64,000 bases of DNA from Lonicera japonica (Eukaryota; Streptophyta; Magnoliopsida; Dipsacales; Caprifoliaceae). The notes beneath the pieces are model-generated. The model had not been told where the DNA came from, did no database searches, and was given only the letters and a program-made list of their open reading frames with translations. The first letter of the stretch is position 1. The number at the start of each line of letters is the position of its first letter. The translations under genes and the position numbers were made by a program. The stretch spans positions 34,631,234 through 34,695,233 of the forward strand of contig CM038471.1 of NCBI GenBank assembly GCA_021464415.1. Reading direction: 5' to 3'. Positions 35,012 to 46,542 of this stretch are shown one piece after another.

Positions 35012-35484
35012 TGTTGGAAATAATTCTTAAAATCAACATGTTAAATTATCAAGATTTTAATTAAAACACTTAAACCACGTATCTGGATCTTTGATAAGAC
35101 ATATGCAGAAGTGCGAGAATCAATCACAATTGAGTATGGATCGAGCGGGTACGTGGCATTCTTCAACCAAATCGCTTTAATTTCTTAATGGGAATTTTGG
35201 TTCTCTTCTAAATGGAAAGAATAGAGTCGTATTTTGATTTGGTGTATTAAGAACTATAACGCTAATATCTACTTCATATACAGGCTAGTTAGAGTTCTCA
35301 TAAAACCTTAACCAACTCATATAAAGTATCTACACATTTGGTCTACATTTATTTAAATAATTCACGAGCTTAACTAAAAATTAATTAAATTATTAAAAAC
35401 TAGTCCATTAACTTAAATAGTAAATATAATTAAAATATTATAATATGTTACCTATATAAATTAAAAAATATAAATTATCTAACA
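35012..35484 (-). repeat. LTR of a small copia-like or TRIM element, minus strand (473 bp)
   Basis: Starts TGTTGGAAATAATTC and ends TTATCTAACA, with TGTT/AACA inverted ends. The primer site lies immediately to its left, so on the minus strand this is the 5' LTR. The 3' LTR is not found; the internal region is lost at the Tat border. It lies 176 bp upstream of the Gag-ankyrin start codon. Confidence 0.6.
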
Positions 35485-35660
35485 ATGATACATTGAAATG
35501 ATCGTGCAGTGGATGTATCTGGAATACGCGTTTAATCCCGCATTAGTCTAGGAGGCATCAGCATTCAGCATTCAGGAAAAGTAAAGAGAGATAGATCTGT
35601 AGAGAGTTTAATTAATCTACAAGATTAAATTGAAACTCTCGAAACATTCAACAAATAATC

Positions 35661-38600
35661 ATGTCTTCTCCTTCTTCATCATCACCTCCCAGCCTATACC
35701 CATTAAACCCATCAGATGTAAATGTGGAGGAGTTTGTTACTGTGAAGCTCTGCGAAAAAAACTACTTTACGTGGAGATCAATGATGCTTAGTCTCATTCA
35801 GAGTTACGATTTGCTTCGTTTCGCTTTAAAACTGACTACCACGAAGGAGGAAGAGGAGGAAAAGAAACTCGAGGATTGGAAAAGAACAGATGAGCTTTTG
35901 AGAGGATGGATCAGAGCCACTATCAACGAAAATTTGCTTGTCCTTTTGAAGCATTCAGAAACAACTAGAGAAGATTTTGATACGCTACAAGAACGGTTGA
36001 CTCAACCTTTCCAAAAAGGATTTCCCTTAACTCAACTTTTCCAACAAGGATTTAACATAGGTAAAATATATATATATATACAATAATTTTTCACACACGC
36101 CATGTATATCCGATGTTGATAATAACAGTAGATATTTCTTTTGAAGCACAAAAAGTAAAATAAATGCACCTTTCACAAAATTTAAGGAAAACACAGACAC
36201 AGAGGTTACCGGTGTGCTTCCGACCAACAACTGGGAGGTGAGTAGTGAGGAGAGAAGAGTTTAAAACTCATTGAGTCATTGTTGACCATTCAAAAAAATC
36301 CTTATAGTTGAAATATATATTATAAAGTTAGACTAGAATTTGTTTGTTTTGGCCAATTAAAGTTAAAAACTTAAATTTTTTAGATTAAAATGGTTTTAAA
36401 GTTTTTTGTTTACTGAAAAATGATTTCAAAGTTGTTTGTTTACCAAAAAAATTAAGTGGTTTGTCTCTTTAAATTGAAAATTTGCATCAAAAATTTTAAG
36501 TGGCGAATTAGCCACTTAAATCTAAAAATTTAAAGGAAATGATAACATGTGCCTAAAGCACATGTTAAAGCTACTATAAATAGAAATAATAAAATTTTGT
36601 ACGAGAATATGTAGCATATTTAATTCATGTTGAAATTTAATTATTATAAAAAATGGGTACTTAACATGCATACATTAACTTGACCCAAATTTAAAACACC
36701 CTATTATAAAATACTTATTTTAACATCTTCAAAACTCTCAAAATACGGCACACAGCTTCTTCGATATCTCTTCTACGCACTCATCTTCTACCCGCAGCTT
36801 CTTCTCTATTATATATATATTGGTCATGCCAACACTAGCAATTACTCTCCACAGCTGTTCATTTAATTGCAGTCTAGTAAAATAACGATTTTCCAGAATT
36901 TTATTTCATTTCCTTTATACAAATTATTTACATCATTTTAACATCTAAAGGGTGATTTATATATATATATTAAATTAATTTGTAAAGTTTTCAGATGACC
37001 TTAAGTCCTTCTTGAGTATGTGCAATCGAAATAAGGATGATTAATAATTTTCATAAATAAAATGTGCTAGTTTGGTTGAAAAGTTTAAATTACATAATCT
37101 TTTTTTTATTATTATTTTCATTTAGAATCATGTGATCTAAATAAACTAATAAGGACAAAATTGTCATATTAAAAAAATCAGTTTTAAGATGTGTTAAGAA
37201 TATTAGTAATTAGTCCCGTAGTTTCAATCATGATTGACCGAAGGACACATATTTTTTAGCAATTGTTTTAGATCCATACTTTTTAACAAAGGACATTATT
37301 TTTTCCATACTCCTTTTCGTTATTTTACATTTGTAGTTTTATTATTTTTGTTATTTCTAGGTGTATTACCTAATTTATCCTTTTTCCAACTGATTGTATT
37401 ATCTCTAGCATTTAGCTTTGTTTTAATTTTTGTTGCAATGTAACAGCTTGTATTTTTCACTTCCCTTTTTTGTAGCCACTATTATATTTGGTATTTTGTA
37501 GATATTGTTTAGTTTTTTTTATACGCTTTGTTGAGCACATTATGCTATCTTTTTTTAATTTTTGAGATATATATATATTGTAGCTGTCAAGGATAGTGTT
37601 TTGTGGTTATTGATCTCTATTTAAATTAATGTATTAATAGTCAGGGGTAAATTTTCAATTACTGATTTTTAATTGCAGCTGTTCCCAGGAGGTGTCGTTG
37701 GCTTGCAGGTTCGTAGTATAGTTCACTTTGTACTTGTGCCTTCTAAGTGGTATGTTATTTCCATTGGTACAATATACATTTTGGGGTGGTTTTCTAAGTT
37801 ATTAGTTTCTTTCATTTGTGTTGTGTATGGAGGCTCAACCCAAAAGTTTTATCTTGTTATATTAGTTTGTGAAATTTTGACATATGTTATTGTATACAAT
37901 TATTTACTTTTTGTTGGATAATTGTAAAGGCCTTTTAATTGATTAAGTAGTCCACATACATTTTACTTTACTGTGAACGAGTATTTTGGGATTAAAGCAT
38001 TGCAAATTACGTAGACACCAATGAGCAGACATTTACCAATATGCCTACCGTTTCATGTTTGCTTGCCATTTTTCTTTACCGTGAAAGACCTTTCTTTTTC
38101 CGTGTCAAAGCATTTCAAATTCCGTATACGCAATTGAGCAATATGCCTGTCATTCCACGGTTGTTTGCATGTGGTACACTTCATGATGTTATGTGCAATG
38201 TATTTTTTGTTTTACCCATGATTCGCATTCGATAGACATTTTTTTAGGATACATGTTGCTCCTTCTGAAATGCCGTTATCTCATTTGTAAAATCCCTGGC
38301 ACGACTTTCCATTTGGACGTAATTCCCAGTAAAAGTTCTATTATTTTTGTCATTAATTCTAGCCAGCAGCGGATCAGCTCAAATAATTTCGTTGTAGTTT
38401 AAATATTTATGAAATTTAAATGAAAGATATACTGTTTGACTTCTTATTTTTTCTTCTTTTTTTTTCTTTTTTTTAACTTGAATGAAATAACAAATAATTT
38501 AGGTCTTGTAGTTAGCGAGGCCTAATTTTGGGTTGTGGGCATTTCCGGTATTTAGCCTGCTTTGATTTCCTTATTTTTTATTTTCAGTTTTTTAGTTTGT

Positions 38601-41592
38601 CCTTTGTGCAAAATACAGTCCTTATTTAAAAAGTATGGACTTAAAGCAATGAGTACAAAAGTTGTGTCCTTTAGTAGATAGATAATACAAGTTTTGTCCT
38701 TTAAACCAAAAGCCCCTATATTCAAACAAACAATATTTTTTCAGATATAGTTTCTAGAACTAAACAAATAGTTTTTTCAGTTTTCAATTGTTTTATCAAA
38801 CGCAACCTTAGCATTATGTGAGTAATTAGCAAAAATTACCCGTAAAGTTTGATCCAAATCTCTCGCTTGTCCCTAATCTTCAATTTTCGGTTGAAGCATC
38901 CTTACATTTTTTAATTTTGGTTGAAGCATCCTTAAAGTTTTTATTTTCAGTTTAAACATCCTTAAAGTTTCTTATTTCGGTTGAAGGATCCAAAAATGTC
39001 CCTTAAAAGAGTGGCTCGTAACAATCACGTGCTTTTTTCATCCATCTTTTTAATAGGGCATCTAGTTTTGGATGAGTGAGGAAAAAATAGAAATGTTTAG
39101 GATGTTTCATCTGAAAATTGAACTTTAAGGACGAGCGAGAAATTCGATTTAAACTTTAGGAGTTATTTTTGCTAATTACCCGGCTTTAGGTACTAAATAA
39201 AACACATGGGGTGTTCAAAGAGTTGGAATGGTTCTGCTTCCAGATTTTCTTTACAATAATCCTATTATCTTTTCCCGCTCTTTATGGTTGATTACGAGGT
39301 GTATTCATATCCAAAAAAAGAAAAAGAAAAATTAGAGTTAGCCTTTGGTACTATAATGTTTTTTATTTCTTGAACTTGATACCTTTTAATTATATGATGT
39401 GAGACATGTCAACGGGTGCTGTATTCAAATTTGATTCAATTGACAACATACGGAATCCGATCCTATTTGTGAATCTGAGGGATAAACAAAATATTGATCG
39501 GATATGGACTGGAATATACAATAATAAAAGAGGAATTAATTTAAGATAAAAAATAGTGTGAAAGTTATTTAAAAATAATGCATTTATGGACTATTTTTTT
39601 TGTTAATTATCACATGATAGTGCAAAACAGAGCCGCAAGGGATAAAGTGCAAGTACATACCTGCCACTAATGAAAGCTGCACTTAATGGTGACTGGGAGA
39701 AAGCTAGAGTCTTCTTAGAAGAAGAACCAGAGGCTGTAAGGGCAATCATCGGGGGAACTTACGAAACAGCACTCATGGTAGCGGCTAGATCAGTGCAGCG
39801 AATTAATTTCCTGAGAAAACTAGTGGATAAGTTGACGCCAGTCGATCTGGCTATGGTTGGTTACTATGGGAGAACATCCCTTCACATAGCTGCAATGTCG
39901 GGTAACGTTGAGGCCGCAAAGTTATTGGTACAAAAAAATCCACAGCTGCCTGATATTGGGAATACGCTTTCCGAAGTACCTCTCCTTTCGGCTGCCATAA
40001 GAGGCAAAAGAGAAATTGTTCTTTACTTATTACCAGTTACAGAAGAGAATTCAATTACCCAACCATTTCGGAATGAACGAGGTTCTAAGTTCGTACATGG
40101 CTTGATAACTAGTGGATTCTATGGTGAGCAGAACTTCTGAATATTTTCCTCCTGAAAAAGAGAGATAAATTAAAAGAAAAAGATAAATTTATCCAAAGTA
40201 ATCGTGATGAACTGAATATCTAGTGTGAAGAATATTCCCTATATATAAACTAAAACTTTAGACCTACTAATTACATATATTTTCCACAATACAACAGATA
40301 TTGCTCTCAGTGTGGTTCAGAGATTCCCTGAACTTGTGTATTTTGACAAAAAAACATACAATCCTTTAACAACAATTGCTAGAGAGCCTTCTGCATTCCC
40401 AAGTGGAGCACACTTTAACTTGTGGCAGCGTTGGATCTACTCTTGTTAGTCTATTCTCTCTCCCCTTTATTGTTTATTCCATGCATGCTAATTTTCATTT
40501 TACTTCGAAGAATTTATTGATACCTTTCTATTAATGATATGAGAATTTATTGATAATAGATTTTAAATTTTATATTTCATCTATATATATAAGATATATT
40601 TATTTTTTGTAAAAAAAAAATAATAATTTACATATAGAGATCTATTGATTGATGTACCCTCAACAAGTCCGTTTATGTTTTTTTAATTTAACGTGTCACA
40701 ATATCTCTTTGGTATTTATGTCTTGAGTCGGTGTCCATGTGCAAACTAATGCGGGATAAACATTACAAAAGCAAAAGTAAATTTTGAAATTATTAGGTTT
40801 TGCTCTATTATCTTAGAATAACGGATCATGTGGATAATTATACTTGACAAAACTCTTTTGTAATATATATATAGGTGGTCCGGTGAAGATGGAAAACTTA
40901 AAGAAGTATGATTCTACCAAATGCAAGGACATCGAGAGTGCTAAAGATTGCTCTTCATCAGGTTCGTTTCTCATTTACCCTTTTTACAAACTAGTTTTTG
41001 TGCACGTGTGTTGCACGTGGTTTTAGTACTTAACAAAGGTGATTAGTTAGTCATTAATAATGAATACGTGTATACTAAAAATTGAATAATTAGTAAGAAA
41101 TAAAAATAATCACAAATAAGCAAAAATATACTATCAAGTGTAAAATTAGTTAATAATTATAAGAAAATTATAAAATCAATCAACTATATAAAAATGTTAT
41201 AGATACATGATGAAAATTGATCAGATATATACAACAGTAATATATTTTTAATAAATTTTTAGAATTGGTAGATAATTAATTTCATGAGATAATGGGTTCA
41301 AAGGCCTCGCTCTATAATGTTTTATAACTCTAAGGACGGACTCATGTTTAATAAAGAGAAGTAGTACTAATTTCATAATTTGGTTTTACAATAAGGACAC
41401 TTTTCATAATATTAATTTATTTTAAGGAAAATACTAAAGGTTGATGGACAAATATACCCCTAATTAAAAAAGTTAATGTGTCCACGCCATTCTCATCTTC
41501 TTTCTATTACGAGATTGTTTAACTTGCTACGAAAAAATAAAAATTGCAGGTTATTGGTTTCTGTTACATGGAAGGATATGGGACTTCCTTAG
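35661..41592 (+). CDS. copia-Gag-like / ankyrin-repeat host gene (ITN1-like), 3' end lost or interrupted
   Basis: Exons from splice sites: 35661-36060 (start ATG, then EEFVTVKLCEKNYFTWRSMM and DLLRGWIRATI, a Retrotran_gag-like domain); possible 36197-36237; about 39650-40123 (YLPLMKAALNGDWEKA, ankyrin repeat GRTSLHIAAMSGNVEAAKLL, then PLLSAAIRGKREIVLYLLP); 40298-40444 (PLTTIAREPSAFPSG, RWIYS); 40875-40961; possible 41550-41592 (GYWFLLHGRIWDFL). Phases fit across 40123/40298, 40444/40875 and 40961/41550. The ankyrin part resembles plant ITN1-like plasma-membrane proteins, whose C-terminal PGG membrane domain would follow; it is absent because pararetrovirus DNA begins 130 bp later. The acceptor before 39670 is unclear and an in-frame TAA at 39643 sits nearby, so it may be a pseudogene. 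Confidence 0.7.
37213..38707. mobile_element. possible DNA transposon in the Gag-ankyrin intron (long diverged inverted ends)
   Basis: The left end (GAAGGACACATATTTTT...GATCCATACTTTTTAACAAAGGAC, 37223-37290) matches the complement of the right end (AAAGGACACAAC...AAGTCCATACTTTTTAAATAAGGAC, 38600-38680) at roughly 70-75%. No clear target duplication was found. The interior has splice-like and T-rich sequence but no recognised domain. Confidence 0.4.
38822..39179. mobile_element. MITE, about 358 bp, with about 50-bp inverted ends
   Basis: The left end GTAATTAGCAAAAATTACC...AAAGTTTGATC..ATCTCTCGCTTGTCC pairs with the complement of 39130-39179. The interior carries a ~30-bp tandem unit (CGGTTGAAGCATCCTTAAAG) four times at 38891-38990. 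Target duplication not resolved. It lies within the long intron of the Gag-ankyrin gene. Confidence 0.72.
41318..41510 (-). mobile_element. fragment of the palindrome-array element family, reversed
   Basis: Complement of 22603-22790 at about 90% identity (for example GGACGGACTCATGTTTAATAA, CATAATTTGGTTTTACAATAA and GGACACTTTTCATAATATTA blocks). It lies in the intron before the possible exon 41550-41592. The palindromes themselves are not present in this fragment. Confidence 0.75.
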
Positions 41593-41659
41593 GTAACTGC
41601 TATTGCTTCCTTATTCCATTCATCCCCTGTTTCAGCGTGTGACACTACATTAATTACGC

Positions 41660-41725
41660 TAGACATGATGGTCAGCCACAACCCCCCCCCACACACTCTA
41701 TCTCTATATATACACACACACAGAT
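41660..41725. repeat. C-tract and (AC)n/(TA)n microsatellites at the left pararetrovirus border
   Basis: A run of nine C residues, ACACAC and a TATATATACACACACACA stretch directly precede the first viral coding sequence. A comparable AC/AT/GT repeat flanks the right end of the insertion at 48136-48184. Confidence 0.8.
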
Positions 41726-41737
41726 ATCCTAGTATCC

Positions 41738-43155
41738 CCTGAACGGAACCCGTTCCAGACTGAACTCATGATGATGCAAGAAATCCGAAAGTTGCCATCC
41801 GATCCCGTGCTCAGAAATGAACCCATGGCAATTTTGTATTTTGACCGCGAATGTCTACCCGTCTATCAAGCCAGAGATGCGAATGGTCACATCTGGTATG
41901 ATACTTGTTACTGTGATGCATGTGAAGAGTTAGCTTATGAAGCTGACCTGGATCCTAAAGAACTCAAGAAGTACAGAAAGAAGAAGGCTGGAAAAGCCTT
42001 GAATTCTCAAGAACTTCTTGAAGAACGCTATGAAGCAGGTGATCGCAGTGTTGATTTGTTAGGAGAACCAAGTGGCAAATTTAATTATTATGTCACTTAT
42101 GGAGAGAAGCCCATGCCTACACCACCACCTGAGATACCTCAGTGTAAGCCACCTCCTCCTCCACAAGACCCTACACCTCCTAAACCGCCTCCTCAACGCC
42201 TCTCACCATACACACAGAAAGCTCTTAAAGCACTTGGCCGTCCTTACCGCCAAGCACCTTCCTCCACATCTCATATCATCCCTCCTCAACCAGAACCTCT
42301 CTCATGCTACTTCATGGCTCAAGAATCAGAACCCCCAGAACCTTACTTTCCTCCTATTGAAGATTTTGATAACCTCACCACCCATGTAAGCCATAGATGG
42401 AAGATTCCATATCCAACTTCTATTGGTTCCGATGGACAGGTTAAGAAAATTACAGCAGCTGAAGCAGCACTGAATTGGCAAGCAGAAAATGCCGTTGCAC
42501 AGAATAAGGTCCTTTCTCAAATTGCTCAGCAAACTCAGCAGATGAAAAAGAGAATTTCTTCTCTCTCAACTATCCCTGATATGATTGTTGACATCAAGAT
42601 GAGAATCAAAACCTTAAATGAACAGATGCATTATATGGCTACAACAGTCCATGATTTTGCTGCTACCGCCAACTTCTTTCGAGAAAAGGAAACAGAAAAG
42701 CGAGCTCTCCAAGCTCAGCTTGAATCTATTGAAAGAAGTCAATATGCACCCCATGCCTACAATCATGAGAAACCTCTACCCAAATCCCTATTTCCTAATA
42801 CCCGTGATATCCCTGATGTTTCGATCTTCTACCCCACTGAACCATCAGTTCAAAATACCTTCAATCCAGCAGAATATACCCTGGCCAACCCTCATTCTTC
42901 TTCCCTTAATTTATGGGATGAACCCCCCAAGCGCAGACTCCCTCCATGGTCATCTCCTCCAAAACCTAAGCCGGTTCCTAAAACTGTTTTCCGACCTCCA
43001 AAATCAAATTACCCTTTCCAAGCCAGAAAGCCTTCTGAGATTGATTGGGCCGCTGAGCGTGCCACTTACAAACCAGTTAAAGCACCACTCACTGCCCGTG
43101 AAGCCCGAGGAATTGTTCTCCAAGAGCCTCCTCCCACACCGATTTCTACTGTAAA
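41738..43155 (+). pseudogene. pararetrovirus polyprotein segment: Cys-rich, proline-rich, coiled coil (inverted piece)
   Basis: Open without stops from upstream of the ATG at 41768 to the junction at 43155 (about 465 codons). Near residue 46 it has a Cys-rich CYCDAC patch. Residues 110-170 are proline-rich (PPPPP, PPKPPPQ). About residues 240-325 form a coiled coil (QNKVLSQIAQQTQQMKKRIS, REKETEKRALQAQ). The rest is basic and proline-rich. It lies on the opposite strand to the other viral pieces. In petuviruses a region of this kind lies between movement protein and capsid, which is inference here. The last codons before the stop at 43178 are junction artefacts. Cellular role: probably virion-associated; unproven. 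Confidence 0.65.
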
Positions 43156-43309
43156 ATCATCTATCCCACCAAGGATGTAAAATCGCTTCGACATACGGTC
43201 ATAGTGTCGTTCAAGATTAGCTTCTTGGAGAGAACAACATTTCATTCCCATAAATTCTGAACGGGCAATATCACCAAATTTGGATGGAGTTCCAACAAAC
43301 TCATTGTAA
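43156..43309 (-). repeat. 154-bp direct duplication, copy A (viral capsid)
   Basis: Matches 46214-46367 over 154 bp with four substitutions that I counted. It is capsid sequence where the N-terminal and C-terminal halves overlap. The two copies end at junctions: copy A at 43155/43156 and copy B at 46367/46368. Confidence 0.93.
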
Positions 43310-43893
43310 ATGGTACCAAGAAAAACATCAATAGAGGTAACTTGTTGCAATTGAAGTTGCCTATATTCTTGTAAAGAATCGTACCAATCATGCAAACGTC
43401 CAGTTAAGCGAGCAAGGAATTGCTTAAAAACAGACCGGAGATCATAAAGCTCATTATCTGCAATAATCCAAGCTTTAAATTGAAAGAACCGGTCTCTCCA
43501 AAATTTTGGCTTGATATCATCAAGGGTAAACCGTAAATGGTTCTCTTGGTGATTTGGAGTCTGGATTTGAGCTGGAGGTGGAACAGGAGTTGGTTGAGTT
43601 TCATCTGGGGGATCTTCAACCATTGGCTCAGTGTCACCAGTCGGTTGAGTTCCTGAGGTTTGAGCTGAGTACAACTGTTCAAATGAACTAAACAAATCAT
43701 CTGACTCAGTCTTTGCAGGAGTGTGATCAGGAAGGGTTAGGGCTCTGAGGAAAGAGGCTATCTGATTTACTGGTTGGCTTTCAGGAATTTCCATTGCGAA
43801 CATATCCATAGGTTTGGTAGAAGCACCTTGGATAACATCAGTGGCATCAGATGGGTGACGATATGCTTCTGGATGGGTTGCTGGGGAAGTGGT
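43156..43893 (-). pseudogene. pararetrovirus capsid region, N-terminal half
   Basis: Reads leftward from about 43890. Acidic/proline-rich linker first (DDLFSSFEQLYS, EPMVEDPPDETQPTPVPPP), then a capsid-like helical region (WRDRFFQFKAWIIAD, LHDWYDSLQEYRQLQ, IYNEFVGTPSKFG) ending in the shared 154-bp block. At 43155 it runs into the inverted coiled-coil segment, after GGIDD. At its upstream side the frame changes at about 43893, where RNase H sequence begins. Its open frame continues by chance a little into both neighbours. Confidence 0.7.
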
Positions 43894-46367
43894 AGTTGAT
43901 TTTACCTTGCTTAAATCTGCCTGATTTATATCCACACGGGGTGCGGATTCTATCCTTTTCTTCAAGAAGTATGGCTGCCCAAAATTCATTACTAGCATCT
44001 GTTTAAAGAATTCTCTGACCTGTTGAAGGGATTTGCAAATCTGGGAGCTGTGAGGTAAGAGCTTTTAACTTCTTAACTACGTCAGATTGAGCGTTGGACC
44101 ATGGTGGAGGAGACTTCTTGAGAAGAGCTGACAAAGGAGCTGTATAAGATACAACCTTTGGTATGAACTGAGACATGTAGTTAACCAAACCAAGGAATTG
44201 TTGAATCTGGGTCCTTGTTGTTAACTTTTCAGGAAACTTCTGAAGATCTTTGAAAATATGCTCTTGAAGTTGGATCTTGCTGTCTTTGATTTTCATTCCT
44301 AAGAAATCAATCTCAGGAGTTCCTATAACCATTTTCTTTTCGGACAATATGATTCCATGGGTTAGAACAATATGATGAAAATGATGGAGGAGCTGCAGAT
44401 GTTCAGTTTCATTGGAACTGAATAGGAGAATGTCATCGATAAAAATCAATGCATTGGCAGCGATGGGTTCAAATATCATCATCATTGTCTTCTGAAAGAT
44501 TGATGGAGCATTCTTGAGTCCAAAGGGCATAACGGTCCACTGGTAATGGAAACCAGGGATACAAAAGGCTGTTTTGGGGCGGTCATCAGGATGAATTCCA
44601 AGTTGCCAAAAGCCTGCTTTGAGATCAAACTTGGAGAACACACGAGCATTGGAGAGATGACTGAACAGCGAATGCTTTTACGAGAGAGGAAACCTGTCAC
44701 TTGCCAAGAAATAATTCAACGGCTGGTAATTGATAACCAGTCGCATTTTTCCTCTGATTTGCTCAGAACGTTTATTAACGTAAAAGCCTTCACAAGCCCA
44801 TGGAGAAGTGGTATCTTCAATCAGCTGCTGCTTTTTGAGGGACTGTAATTCCTTGAGAGCAAGTGCTTGATGTTCTGGATTCATTCCAGAATGGGAAGCT
44901 CTAGTAGGATTCACATCTTCATTCAGCTTGAAAGGAAGAGTAACAAAGAATCTACTATTTCTCCATAAAGGGTTCTGGCATTTGGTGAGAAATTCTGTAT
45001 GACTTTCTGCACATGACATAGTGATCAACTTCTGACGCATAGTATCAATGGAGATACTCGGGTCAATAGGAAGTAAAGGTGCGAATTGATAATATTCAAG
45101 AGCTGCTTGCATATCATGCCAAGGGAGGAATTGCTTCTTGTGACGTAATCCTTCATCAAGAAATTGAACTGTTAGCTTCTTGATCAAGTCCCATCCAATC
45201 ATTATTTCCTTCATGGTGACAGGACTGCCGTAAACAGGATGCTTGATACGGACTCCTGGGAAAATTTGGATCAGAATTGGCTTTGTAACTTTACTAACAT
45301 ACATAATTTCACCATTCGCAACTCGGAATGCTATGTGGCATGGCTTCCAGAGACTGTCTGGTAACAACGAGGGATTAATCATGGTTCTTGAAGCACCGGT
45401 ATCAAAAAGAGCAAGGACCTTGATTGGCTTTGAATAAGTTTCAGGGAAAAGCTTAACATAAGCATGGGGAGTTTGAGCCGCAAGGAGTTCTTCTTGATTT
45501 GCACAAGTTAACTGCTGTAAGTGAAATGCTTCATCACTATGAGCAGTGGATACCGAGCTTTCTTCATCACTTGGGATCTCAGTTTCAGCTTCTGACTGAT
45601 CGGAATCAGTATAAGCAATTTTCATCAAGCTTTCTGGAGAGGCTTCATCAGTTGCAGAGAGAACGGATTCAACATCAGATTCTGCAATATCAGGAGCAAG
45701 TTTGTGCAACAAAGCCATAAACTGTGCTTTCTTTTCACCATTGGGGCAATTTTTTGCATAATGGCCTGGCTTCTTGCAAATGAAACACTTATCTGTTTTC
45801 TTGCCTCGAAAAGCTTTCTTCTTAACAAATTTGAAGTTCTTGAACTTCTTTTTCTTCCTCTTGTAAGGTTTGACAAAGTCATTGGAGGAATGTTTGGCAG
45901 ATTTAGAACATTTTCGAAACTTCTTTTTCTTGTAAGAGCGTTTGTGCTGAGAGCAATCACATCCTTCTTTATTTTTGCATTTAATCTTCCAATGATCCTT
46001 ATTGCAAGCTTTGGAGAGCATCTTGCTAGTCTTTTCCATTTCATCCATTAACTTCTTCTGATTACAAATGCGTTCGACCGAATCCGTAAGAAGTTCATAG
46101 ATACGACCCAAAGAAAGAGTTTTGAGTTCTAACTTTTGGATTTTTAATAGTTTTTCGGCTTCGGAGACAAGAGCATCCGGAAAGGATTGGAAAAAGATTT
46201 GCTTCAAGTTAGGATCATCTATCCCACCAAGGATGTAAAATCGCTTCGACATGCGGTCATAGTGTCGTTCAAGATCAGCTTCTTGGAGAGAACAACATTT
46301 CATTCCCATAAATTATGAATGGGCAATATCACCAAATTTGGATGGAGTTCCAACAAACTCATTGTAA
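43894..46367 (-). pseudogene. pararetrovirus capsid C-terminal half, zinc knuckle, protease, RT and RNase H start
   Basis: Read leftward from 46367. Capsid tail with a Lys-rich stretch; zinc knuckle CFICKKPGHYAKNC (CX2CX4HX4C) at 45787-45746; retropepsin motif LFDTGASRTM with the catalytic Asp at 45403; RT from about 45000 with LVINYQPLN, FSKFDLKAGFWQ, PFGLKNAPSIFQ, the F-I-D-D catalytic box, QFLGLVNYMSQF; then the RNase H start TDASNEFWAAILLE. The frame is continuous except stops at 44678-44680 and 44003-44005. Sequence breaks off at INYH near 43894. No integrase follows, as in caulimovirids. These domains would package, process and copy the viral genome; here they are inactive by truncation and stops. 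Confidence 0.88.
46214..46367 (-). repeat. 154-bp direct duplication, copy B (viral capsid)
   Basis: Same orientation as copy A, about 3.06 kb away. Because both halves of the capsid contain this block, two separate viral fragments (or two genome copies) were joined. Confidence 0.93.
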
Positions 46368-46542
46368 CCAGAAGTCTGGGTTACTTCCTATGAAAAGCTC
46401 CAGGTAGAAGCCAATACAGAGTCTTTGCAACAGACGAACCCCACTTATCAGCCCGGCGGGTATAAGTGGGGTTCGTCTGTTGCAAAGACTCTGTATTGGC
46501 TTCTGCCTGGAGCTTTTCATAGGAAGTAACCCAGACTTCTGG
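46368..46542. repeat. 81-bp fold-back (inverted repeat) with 13-bp loop in movement-protein DNA
   Basis: Arm 46368-46448 is the reverse complement of arm 46462-46542 with one mismatch; the loop is 46449-46461 (GC-rich, CAGCCCGGCGGG). The right arm is the in-frame continuation of the movement-protein gene; the left arm is its inverted copy. Such near-perfect fold-backs arise by template switching or hairpin-primed synthesis at a break. Transcripts would form a long hairpin. Confidence 0.95.

Noticed and set aside
37673..37921. 82-codon hydrophobic frame after a splice-like TTGCAG
   Set aside because: Lies inside a probable transposon in an intron; hydrophobicity follows T-richness and no family is recognised.
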